This document shows, piece by piece, positions 19,354 through 27,368 of a stretch of DNA of 43,893 nucleotides. A program made the translations under genes and the position numbers. The stretch covers positions 1 through 43,893 of the forward strand of contig JASANZ010002086.1 in NCBI GenBank assembly GCA_030849805.1, in the 5' to 3' direction. The first letter of the stretch is position 1; every line of letters starts with the position of its first letter. Source of the DNA: Sergeia podlipaevii. Taxonomy: Eukaryota > Euglenozoa > Kinetoplastea > Trypanosomatida > Trypanosomatidae. The notes beneath the pieces were generated by a model. The model saw only the letters and a list, made by a program, of their open reading frames with translations. It had not been told where the DNA came from and did not search any database.

Positions 19354-20607
19354 TTAGTCCGCCTTCACCTTCTCCACTGTGGCAGCTGTGGCGCAGCGAG
19401 CCTTGGCCATGCGACGCTCCGCCACAATGAAACGCGCAGCAAGTAACGTGAGGGAGATCAGTGGCAGAAATATCACCAGCTGCGAGACGATAGCGTGATC
19501 CCATGGGATGTATAGCTGTGGAGTGAGCAGCAAATGGTACTGGAGATCATCGGCTGCACGCGCTGCAAGGACATAGGCACGACTTTGAACATGACGCTCC
19601 AGAAGCGCAAAGACAGGGTGTACGCTATAGGGAATCGTCATGTCGGGGTTTGCCTCAACGGACTGCTTCAATGCTCGCACAGAAGCCACTGCATAGAGGC
19701 ACCCCTCGAGAGAGCGCTGTGCGTGCCACTGAGCCACATCGGCGGCTCGGAAGGAGCGCAGGCCAAGTTCTTGTGCTAGCACCGAGGCAATAGCCGCCTC
19801 TACCTCCTCCGCCATCGCTGCTGCTGCGGTATAGTGAGAAATAGAGTCACTGCTACCACTAATATCCTCGCCATCCTCCTCCTCCTCCTCCTCGCTCCTA
19901 TGAGTGTGGTTCACCACCGTGGTAGCAAATGTGCAGTACGCCTGGCCACGATGAAAAGTGCTGCAGGCAGTGGTAGAGGACGGCAACCGCTCAGTTGGAA
20001 GACTAAAGAAACTAACTGCCTTCATCGCGAGCTCACGGCGAAGATTGGGCGGGAAAGTGTGCTTCAGCGTGGGCAGACCTAGCTGCTGGGTGCTCGCAGC
20101 CGCAGCCATCGTAGCATGCGTAATCATGCCTGAAGACGACGATGAGTCGCTAGAGTACACCAACCCCTCAGTGGTCTTCCGCTGTAAGTGGACAGAGCGA
20201 AACAACATTGGCTCCCCTTCCGCCTGATCTCCGCCCTCCGGCGCCGCTCTGCCCACTAGCAGTCGCGCACTAATGACATCAAGCGATGCGTGCAGCGGGG
20301 CTAGTAGCTCCTCGCTATCCACCCATACCACCACTCCAAAGGCAGACGGCGGCAGCTTACGCCCCCGCACAGAGTACGAAGATCGTGTACGTGGGCAGAA
20401 TGTTTCAAGGGAGACCACAATATCATCCAAAGGCAACGCCGACCGTTCCATGTGTAGAGTCGCAAAATGCACTCCCACAGCAGCAATGCAAATGGTGACG
20501 ACGACTAGTGCGATGGCTTTAATGCCTCCGCGTCGCTCTAAAGAAGGTTGTGAAGCGATGCCAGCATCTGCGTCTTCGACTGGCTTGTTGAATGGCGAAG
20601 AAAGCAT
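19354..20607 (-). CDS. PIG-S/TTA1-like GPI transamidase subunit
   Basis: The frame encodes 417 residues, ATG at 20605-20607 to TAA. The topology is one membrane segment near the N-terminus (about 29-49), a lumenal region of about 320 residues, and one near the C-terminus (about 372-391) with a short basic tail. This is the layout of PIG-S, a subunit of the ER complex that attaches GPI anchors. Local resemblance supports it: MERSALPLDDI after the first segment resembles the human YRAPLPYSQI region, and LYIPWDH before the second resembles its LYFPDDQ. Trypanosomes have a special complex with GAA1, GPI8, GPI16, TTA1 and TTA2; this gene would fit the TTA1 position (inference). The lumenal part contains a poly-Ser stretch and an acidic SEEEEEEDGED insert that look lineage-specific. 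The similarity is weak, so another two-pass ER protein remains possible. Good acceptor AGs lie at 20653-20656. Confidence 0.72.
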   Translation of the reverse strand: MLSSPFNKPVEDADAGIASQPSLERRGGIKAIALVVVTICIAAVGVHFATLHMERSALPLDDIVVSLETFCPRTRSSYSVRGRKLPPSAFGVVVWVDSEELLAPLHASLDVISARLLVGRAAPEGGDQAEGEPMLFRSVHLQRKTTEGLVYSSDSSSSSGMITHATMAAAASTQQLGLPTLKHTFPPNLRRELAMKAVSFFSLPTERLPSSTTACSTFHRGQAYCTFATTVVNHTHRSEEEEEEDGEDISGSSDSISHYTAAAAMAEEVEAAIASVLAQELGLRSFRAADVAQWHAQRSLEGCLYAVASVRALKQSVEANPDMTIPYSVHPVFALLERHVQSRAYVLAARAADDLQYHLLLTPQLYIPWDHAIVSQLVIFLPLISLTLLAARFIVAERRMAKARCATAATVEKVKAD

Positions 20608-20652
20608 TTCACACCAATACGAAAAAGCAAAGGCAAAAAAAAAATGTTGCTC

Positions 20653-20694
20653 CTCTTAGATAAAAAAAGAAGAAAGAAGAGAAATGGTGAGAGG
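20653..20694 (-). promoter_or_regulatory. Candidate spliced-leader acceptor for the PIG-S-like gene
   Basis: On the sense strand about 35 bases of C/T-rich sequence end in TAAGAG, giving adjacent AGs at 20656-20655 and 20654-20653. The 5' UTR would be about 45 nt. This is one of the clearest acceptor signals in the window. Confidence 0.6.
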
Positions 20695-21100
20695 ACTTAA
20701 ATATGTGCGATAAATGGGGAAACTACAAGAATGATGAAGCAATAGAGACGCTGTTGTACCGCTTGGAAACAAACAAACAAAAAAAAGATCCTGGTCAACC
20801 AGATACCTACATTTTTGGGAAGATATATATGTTGATAAAGTGTATGTAAGAAAGGAGAAACAAGGAATACATTTTTGCAACAAAGCAGAAAGATAGCAAT
20901 TCAAACGTACAAGCATGGCACTCCAGACGCACGTAGAAAAAAAAAGTTCAAAAAAAAAAAAGAAGAACTATGTATCGCACATGCCGTATAGCGTTCTGTA
21001 CATTTCATACGCATTGTGGTTAGCACACAAAAGAAAACACCAGATGAAGTTAAACGTTCCATTCTGTATTAATCACACACTTGTGTAAAAAGCATCCCCA

Positions 21101-21123
21101 ACACACACACACACACACACACA
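21101..21123. repeat. AC dinucleotide microsatellite
   Basis: About 11.5 AC units lie just after the WD40 gene stop, in its presumed 3' UTR (GU repeat in the mRNA). Confidence 0.9.
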
Positions 21124-21145
21124 TTGCAGGAAACCAATCATTAGA

Positions 21146-22303
21146 TCAGTACGGGTTACCATGGCGATATCCGCGGCCACCACCGCCACCACCTCCTCCG
21201 GCAGGACCTCCACGGCCCCTGCCACCGCCTCGGTTGCCGCCTGAGCCCCCTCTCCCGCGGCCTCCAGAACCGTGGTTGCCACCATGATACTCTTGGCCGT
21301 GATTGAAGGAACGTTCCTTGTTGCCGCCACGATTACCCGCAGAGAGCGACGCGGTTCGTCGTTCCTCTGGTGATAACTCTCCCTTCTTCCAGAACGCCAG
21401 CAGGCCATCCTCGCCAGCGGTGATGAAGTGGTCACTAAAGCCTACTGCCACGCGCGCGAGTTCCTTGTGTACAAACGGGAGCGTCCATGACTGCCGCGTG
21501 GACCAGTCCAGCACGCTGAGAGCTCCTGCGTTGCCATCGTCGTCGCGCACACCAGAGACGAGATGTAGTTGACCGCCCAGCAGGCACCAGTCTACAAGGT
21601 ATGTGCTGAAATCTGGACGGGGAAAGCGCACCTCGGGTTGCTCCAAATCGTAAGAGCACACATAGGCGTTCTCGCACGTACCTACCATTGCAACAGCACT
21701 CACCTCGGGGTGGCACGTCATCTTGGTGATCACCTCACCACAGTTGATCGCCTGTAGCAAGACATCATCATCGACAACTGCGGCAGAGGCGTTGATAAAG
21801 TTAATCATCTGATCTTCGCCAGAAGTGCACACGGTATTTTCATCAAGAAAGCGGGCACGTGTGATCTCATCAAGGTGCAGTTGCTCAATGCGGTGAACTG
21901 CGGTCCAGGTGCGAGTATCCAGTATGTGGAGGTCTTGATCTACTCCAACAAGAAGCTGCGTGCCGCTGGGTGACACAGATACGGTGTTGCACTGTGCGCC
22001 AGAGCCACACATATCAGTGAGGAAATGCACTGCCTTTCCTTGACGGACGTCAGATATCATCACTCCAGTATCCGCCTGCGAGGAGTACAGCAAGGATGGT
22101 TGTGCGGGCGAGGTGACAAGGTCAGTGATGCGCTGATTGTGATCCTTTAGATCAAAAAGAAAGGCACTTGTATTGAGATCGTACAAGCGAACAGTGCAGT
22201 TGGACAGGGACAGAGCAAGCGCCGCATTGCCGTTGGTCAGGCAGCCGTCCATCACATAGCTACCCTCCTCATAAGAGGTCTGCACGGTCTGCAGCAGGTT
22301 CAT
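21146..22303 (-). CDS. WDR89-like WD40-repeat protein with RGG tail
   Basis: The frame encodes 385 residues, ATG at 22301-22303 to TGA. Residues 1-307 form a WD40 propeller with degenerate repeats, for example CTVRLYDLNT (36-45), GVMISDVRQGK (80-90), DLHILDTRTW (124-133) and TAGEDGLLAFWKKG (295-308). The overall pattern, including VHKELARVAV followed by the final GEDG-W blade, resembles WDR89, a poorly characterised eukaryotic family thought to sit in nuclear or ribosome-biogenesis contexts; assignment is moderate. The last 60 residues (about 325-385) are Gly/Arg-rich with RGRGG, NRGGGRGRGG and a run of glycines, i.e. an RGG box that commonly binds RNA and is methylated on Arg. Human WDR89 has no such tail, as far as I recall. 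An AG lies one base before the ATG, but earlier AGs follow the upstream pyrimidine tract more closely. Confidence 0.85.
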   Translation of the reverse strand: MNLLQTVQTSYEEGSYVMDGCLTNGNAALALSLSNCTVRLYDLNTSAFLFDLKDHNQRITDLVTSPAQPSLLYSSQADTGVMISDVRQGKAVHFLTDMCGSGAQCNTVSVSPSGTQLLVGVDQDLHILDTRTWTAVHRIEQLHLDEITRARFLDENTVCTSGEDQMINFINASAAVVDDDVLLQAINCGEVITKMTCHPEVSAVAMVGTCENAYVCSYDLEQPEVRFPRPDFSTYLVDWCLLGGQLHLVSGVRDDDGNAGALSVLDWSTRQSWTLPFVHKELARVAVGFSDHFITAGEDGLLAFWKKGELSPEERRTASLSAGNRGGNKERSFNHGQEYHGGNHGSGGRGRGGSGGNRGGGRGRGGPAGGGGGGGGRGYRHGNPY

Positions 22304-23158
22304 CCTAGTATTAAAGAAGTATACTAGTTCCTCCGTTAATTATGCAACAAAACAAAAATAAACAAGAGCAATTGAAAAGAAAATACATAGTTATTAAATC
22401 AAGTGTGTATGTCCTCGTGCTGTATCAGTAAAAGAAGAGGTTGTAGACAATGGAATCCACCAAACTCGTAAAAAAAAAAATGCAATAAAGTATTCGTTTC
22501 ATGCAATTTAGAGAAAAAAATTGTTTTGTTTTGCTTTCTGATAAAAAAAATACTTGTTGGTGAGCACAGCTCACGAAAAGGAGGGTGAGCAAAAAGAATA
22601 TAATAATAACCGAGAAAAGGAAAAATGAGAAGAACAGCTCAGATGAATGACAAAAACAACGACAAATACATCTGTCTTCTGTTCAGCTTTCCTCCATTTT
22701 TTTTTTGGTTTAACGCGGACACCTTCCTTCGTTATATAAATGCAAAACGCAATCGGTACTACACCACTGTCTATACACACGCAACCGCAAGGATATGATA
22801 TCCAATCAACACGAATCTTCTTTTTTGGAAAAGGAGCAGAGTGGTGAAGCCATTGCGCTTCCAAGTTCTTGGCACCTCATCCTTTCTATTTGCTAATTAT
22901 GTCAGCGGCTCATTACATTGAAAAAAAAAGGGGAGTATTCTATTTTGCTTCAAAAAAACTTTCATGAGATGAATGGGATACAACAATAAAAAGGGGTTAA
23001 AACGTGATGATGTAATATTAATAAATATTTTAATTTAAAAAAAAAATGCTCTTTATCAACGGTGAGGTACAAACGACACTTCCTCCTCGACTCCGCACAG
23101 ACGAAGAGCTCTCTCTCTCTCTGTGCCGTCCCCACCGCTTGAGGGAGTACTCTGCTAG

Positions 23159-23198
<40 letters not shown>

Positions 23199-23363
23199 CC
23201 ACTACATATTGCATACGTATGATGCTACTACTAACAAGTAGAATTTTCTTCTCTCTTTGACAAAATGAAAACTTAAAAAAAAAAAAAAAAAGACGGTTCA
23301 CCAAACTGAGATCGTCGCTGTCCACCTTTTCTTGACATGCATTGGTGTCCTTCTCTCTCTCTT
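22304..23363. other. Intergenic spacer, about 1.06 kb
   Basis: AT-rich DNA with many A/T runs and an ACT microsatellite at 23161-23196. The minus-strand frames at 22571-22864 and 22962-23162 have no recognisable domain and skewed composition. No gene seen. Confidence 0.6.
23161..23196. repeat. ACT trinucleotide microsatellite, 12 units
   Basis: Twelve perfect ACT units lie in the 3' flank of the CHCH gene. It is the longest perfect microsatellite in the window and likely to vary in length between isolates. Confidence 0.95.
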
Positions 23364-23762
23364 TCATATCCTGAATTCATTCAGGCAATGCTGGAACATA
23401 TATATACGGGACTGGCAACTACTGTAGTCGTTGCTGTTGGCCTCCAAGCACTGATGTACCGCAATTGAGAACATCTGACATGGGTGCATTTTCTTTTCCA
23501 TCTCAAAGACATCCTCAGTGGTATTGGCGCCAAAGAAGGGGGCCAGTATAGATGGCTTGTACAGCCTCAAATCGTCGGAAGATTTTTTCACATCACCCAA
23601 GTTGTGCATATGCATGTGCGCGCGGTGGTGCCTCTCTCTCTGGAAAGCATTCGCCTTCTCCTCTAAGTTCAGGGGAAGCGCCGAAACTCCTCCTGCTGCT
23701 GGTGGCGCAGGTGGCGACACAGCGGCAGCACCGCCACCATTGCCACTATCGTCAGCAGACAT
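23364..23762 (-). CDS. Twin-CX9C (CHCH) protein, probably mitochondrial
   Basis: I place the start at ATG 23760-23762, giving 132 residues; the open frame continues upstream only with a TTG and hydrophobic residues that translate a pyrimidine tract. The C-terminus carries two CX9C pairs, Cys95/Cys105 and Cys116/Cys126, ten residues apart between pairs, within HPCQMFSIAVHQC and SSCQSRIYMFQHC. This is the CHCH fold, in which two disulphides staple a helical hairpin. Such proteins are usually oxidised and trapped in the mitochondrial intermembrane space by the Erv1 relay; trypanosomatids are reported to lack a clear Mia40. The spacing and position at the C-terminus recall CHCHD2/CHCHD10/Mix17, but the N-terminus here is Gly/Ala/Pro-rich without the family's hydrophobic segment. 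The mid-part contains a His/Met-rich stretch (RERHHRAHMHMHN). A specific function cannot be assigned. Confidence 0.85.
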   Translation of the reverse strand: MSADDSGNGGGAAAVSPPAPPAAGGVSALPLNLEEKANAFQRERHHRAHMHMHNLGDVKKSSDDLRLYKPSILAPFFGANTTEDVFEMEKKMHPCQMFSIAVHQCLEANSNDYSSCQSRIYMFQHCLNEFRI

Positions 23763-24382
23763 CGATGAGAAAAAGCAAAAAGAGGAGGGGTGAGAAAAAA
23801 AAACTACGAATGAATATATAACTAACAAGCTAAACAACAACAATAATAATTATAATAAAAGCAAACCCAGAGCCTTTGCTACGGTAGACACACACACACC
23901 TTTCGCAAGACTTGCTATAACTATTGCCTATCAGCTAATATAGTAGAGGCTATTTACAAAAAAGCCAATATTATAAAAGAATATATAGAGAAGCAATATG
24001 AGAGAAGAAACAGAGAGCGTAACAGTTGACTCCATTAAAGACGTACATTAGTAGTGAAAAAAAAGAAAACCTTTTTATGTGGCAATAGCGCAACCTTGCT
24101 ACCAGGAAAAAAAAACAGATAAATGAAATGTTGTAAACAAAACTGGGAGGGGAGAAAAAAAGAAACTTCCTGCTTAGAGAACCGGCATCGCCCACAAACG
24201 CGATGGGAATAATGATGAAAAAACAATGGAGAGATGAAACAAACAAACAAAAAAGAAGACAACAACAGCAAAGGAAATCATATATTCTTACAGCGACATA
24301 CGACTAAGATAGAGAGATATTCTAAAATCAGAAAGAAGGAAGAAAATAAGCACACGGACTCGAGAAGCAGTCCTCCCACAGC
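23763..24382. other. Intergenic spacer, about 0.62 kb
   Basis: The left end (23763-23810) is a pyrimidine tract on the sense strand preceding the CHCH gene. The rest is AT-rich with A runs. No gene seen. Confidence 0.65.
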
Positions 24383-26197
24383 TCAATCATCACTAGAATC
24401 AAAGTCTGAGGAGTACCTTTCAAAGCTATTGCTACTGTTGCTGTTGCTCTTCATACTACCTCCATCACCGCTTTGACTTTTGCGAGAATGTGGTAATTTC
24501 ACTGCTGATAACGACGAGGATGCCGGTGAGGAGTGAGAAATTGCTTTTTGAAAAGAAGCACATTTGCTGCCCTTGCTTTCGCTAGTGAAAGGTTCAACGG
24601 ATGTGGAAGGTGCAGGCGATGCCGCGACCATGTCCTTGTCTTGCTTTTTATCCAACACGGTTGTGCCAGCAGAACGGCTTAATGATAAGCGTCTCTCCTC
24701 CAGTAACTGGTGCCGCAGCTGCTCAAGCGATTCCTCCTTGGATAACTCCTTTGTCGTGCCTGAGTGATCCTCGTCGCCCTCGTCTGACACAACACAAGAA
24801 GGTGAAGAAGAGTATGTAACAGGTTTGCTATCCCGCCCGCCCGCGGACATACAAGAAGACGACTTTACCGATACACTGATCGCAGACCCTCCTGGTGCGG
24901 CGGTAAGCTCATCAGCTGGTAGAGTAACAAGTCCGCCCTGCTTCCCTTTGTTGCTGCTTCTGCTGCCCTGACCAACACCGTTGCTGTCCTGGTCACCAGT
25001 GGTGTGACTACTGTCGCTGCTACTGCTGCTATCGTGAGAGTGGTGCAGCGGGTCATACATCCCTCTCGCCTTCACCGTCGCTGTGTACTTTGCAGACATA
25101 GAAGCCCATTCTTCTCCAGCGTATGTGAGCCCAATAACCACACGAGCATGCTCGCTGCAGCGGTCACAATCAAGCATATCTGTCCACATGGTCTTCTCCA
25201 TGGTGAGGCTACCATCTGAGGCTATGGCCGCGGGTAATACGATGAACTCATACGCGCAGAGAATAGGCACAAATCTATTGGCATTGCGCGCCATAGCAAG
25301 CAACTCGTCGACCACCTTCGTTTGTACCGCCTTTTCTTGAAGAATAAACTGCTCGGCCGCTACAATGCGCGCGTGCTTCAGTGCCACCTGCTGCGCTGGT
25401 TTTGCTCTTCTCTCTTGCTGGCGACCGCCGTGATGCGGTCGGTGTAGATCAGCAGGCACGTCACTCGCGGCGCTCTGTCTGGGAATGCCAACAGGGGGTA
25501 CAACAAGGTTGAGCCCACGCTCCCACACCGCGCCAGTGTTAATGAGGCGTGCCTTTCGCATTAGTGCGTGTCTGCGCAGAATACGAGGCAGATCCATGTT
25601 CGAGCAGCACGGGTACTGTAGTAAGCGTAGGTTGAGAGACTTCCCCAACGCACAATTAGCGACCGCCGCGGAGTCCTCAAGCACGCGGAGGAGGTAGTTA
25701 TCGCCTTGCCATAAGTGGAAAGGAAAAGGCCGGCTCAGCTCCTCACGCCACCGGAAAAGTGCCTCCACCACCAGCAGCGTGTGAATCTGATACTCGCCAA
25801 GACGAGTCAAGTAAGCGTGCTGTGCGTCATCTATTGAGCAACATCCCTTGTCATAAAAGTCACTGCATGCGATAAGCGCCGCCAGCACCTCCTCGCGTTC
25901 CTTGACGCAGCGCAAAACCTCAATAGTGAGTTTCTGATGGATACGGAAGGCATTCACCACGACACCTAAAGCCCCCACTAGTGGACGCATTTGCGCATCT
26001 CTTTCCTTGACTTCACTACTTACCTCAGTAGTAGCACGCACGCGTTCGTTTGCATAGGCACGTAACTGTCCTAGGAACGCACTTTCATACAGCTCTTGAT
26101 CAATTAAAGGAATACGCAGCTCCGCAATAAGCTCATCGTATTCACATATCAAGAGTGCCACTATACACAATGGCTCACGCTTGTTATCCCCTTCCAT
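24383..26197 (-). CDS. Unrecognised conserved-looking protein, helical N-half, Ser-rich C-half
   Basis: The frame encodes 604 residues, ATG at 26195-26197 to TGA. I do not recognise the family. Residues 1-375 look folded and mostly helical, with balanced composition. A distinctive segment at about 144-176 reads VEALFRWREELSRPFPFHLW, followed by QGDNYLLRVLEDSA. Cysteine pairs occur at 119-120, 197-198 and CDRC (344-347). The part from about 385 to the end is Ser/Thr/Asp/Gly-rich and probably disordered, ending in SSDFDSSDD. No membrane segment, signal peptide or catalytic motif is visible. The sense-strand pyrimidine tract at about 26302-26328 followed by AG at 26301-26300 gives a likely 5' UTR of about 100 nt. 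Coding status is certain from length and composition; function is open. Confidence 0.88.
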   Translation of the reverse strand: MEGDNKREPLCIVALLICEYDELIAELRIPLIDQELYESAFLGQLRAYANERVRATTEVSSEVKERDAQMRPLVGALGVVVNAFRIHQKLTIEVLRCVKEREEVLAALIACSDFYDKGCCSIDDAQHAYLTRLGEYQIHTLLVVEALFRWREELSRPFPFHLWQGDNYLLRVLEDSAAVANCALGKSLNLRLLQYPCCSNMDLPRILRRHALMRKARLINTGAVWERGLNLVVPPVGIPRQSAASDVPADLHRPHHGGRQQERRAKPAQQVALKHARIVAAEQFILQEKAVQTKVVDELLAMARNANRFVPILCAYEFIVLPAAIASDGSLTMEKTMWTDMLDCDRCSEHARVVIGLTYAGEEWASMSAKYTATVKARGMYDPLHHSHDSSSSSDSSHTTGDQDSNGVGQGSRSSNKGKQGGLVTLPADELTAAPGGSAISVSVKSSSCMSAGGRDSKPVTYSSSPSCVVSDEGDEDHSGTTKELSKEESLEQLRHQLLEERRLSLSRSAGTTVLDKKQDKDMVAASPAPSTSVEPFTSESKGSKCASFQKAISHSSPASSSLSAVKLPHSRKSQSGDGGSMKSNSNSSNSFERYSSDFDSSDD

Positions 26198-26299
26198 GTT
26201 TCCTCAGTTTTTTTTTCCTTTTTCTTTCTTTCTTGAATCTGTATGTGCTCGCAGATTGCTCCAAAAAGAAGTATTTTGGTTCTTCTCGCCGTAAACAGC

Positions 26300-26329
26300 T
26301 TTAAAGAGAAAAAAAGGAAAAAAAAATCT
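26300..26329 (-). promoter_or_regulatory. Candidate spliced-leader acceptor for the gene at 24383-26197
   Basis: Sense-strand T/C-rich tract of about 24 bases followed by TTTAAAG, with AG at 26301-26300. It is the first AG after the tract; the 5' UTR would be about 102 nt. Confidence 0.5.
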
Positions 26330-26850
26330 TACAAAGATAAATGTAAAATATCACCGTCTCTTAGCTCTCTTACGTATTTATTGTTGACCACCTAATTATC
26401 AACAAAGCAACGGTGACAGCAGCACACGCAGAAAAAAAAAAAAAGCGCTTGAATGTATGTTCTTTCTATGTTACCTTTCTTTTCTTCTACTACAAAAAAG
26501 ATACAGCCAAAATGTGTTTGTGTAATGTGGCTGAAAAAAAAAAAAAACGAATTGCCGGATGGTCTAAACGCAAACAAGCATACGTGTGCACGGTAGCTGC
26601 TAACTGCTACTGTATCTTTTTGCTGTTCTTGTTCGTGTTCTGTGTTGAATGAATGCACTCAGTATAGAAGTATAACCACTTGCTAAATGTTTTTTTTTCC
26701 CCGTAAGGCATACGCGCGCAAAAGAAATCATTCAATAAAAAAAAAACGGATATAGAAGACATGAATAATAATAAAAATGGTGGTAAAAGCATGTGTGTGA
26801 TATTTAAGAATAAACTCACTTCAATCTGAAGATCGCCTGATATCATCATC

Positions 26851-26894
26851 CTCCCTCCCCCCCCCCTTTACAACGCAGAGAGAGAGGGGGGGGG
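26851..26894. repeat. C10/G9 inverted homopolymer pair
   Basis: A CTCCCTC plus C10 run is followed 19 bases later by a GAGAGA plus G9 run. The two arms are complementary and could pair as a GC-only stem; the G arm also suits a quadruplex. It lies between genes. Confidence 0.7.
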
Positions 26895-27368
26895 CACACG
26901 CACGATGATGTGATGAGATAACTATGCCGAACAAGAGAAAATTAAGGGTGGAATGAGGTACAAAAATATAGTTGTATGCACAACAATGGCAGACAGTGAG
27001 AAGGGAAAAAACAATTCACACAAGTCAACCACTTTGATATCTATTAACCAAAAAAAAACATGTGCTAAAGAGGAAAAAAAAGAGAAACATCTTCCTATAA
27101 AATTATATACGCTTATTTCTTCCACCACGCTTCAAATGAGAGAGGGAGATAAAGACCTGCACCGCATGACAATACTTCTAGATTCATTTCCTCTGGTTGA
27201 CAAGTATGTGCGCGCGTACGTGTGCCTAGTAGAACAAGAGGAACGTCCATCCATAAAAAATGAGGAAAAAAAAAAGAGAAGCGTACAACTAACGTCAGTC
27301 CACCTAAAAAAAAAAAAAAACGGCAAATATGCTACCCAGTGGAACGTACATACACAAACATAGGCACA

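Larger units (their letters stand above)
20608..21145. other. Intergenic spacer, about 0.54 kb
   Basis: It holds the pyrimidine tract and AGs for the PIG-S-like gene on the left side, several poly-A runs, and an AC repeat at 21101-21123 in the 3' flank of the WD40 gene. No gene seen. Confidence 0.65.
26198..27368. other. Intergenic spacer, about 1.17 kb
   Basis: AT-rich DNA with long A runs. It contains a facing pair of a C10 run (26857-26866) and a G9 run (26886-26894). Short frames on the plus strand (26953-27363) are Lys/Glu/Thr-rich and look like simple sequence. No gene seen. Confidence 0.6.

Noticed and set aside
23763..23843. Hydrophobic leader on the CHCH protein
   Set aside because: No ATG; the residues (Leu/Phe/Ser) come from the C/T-rich tract before the real start.
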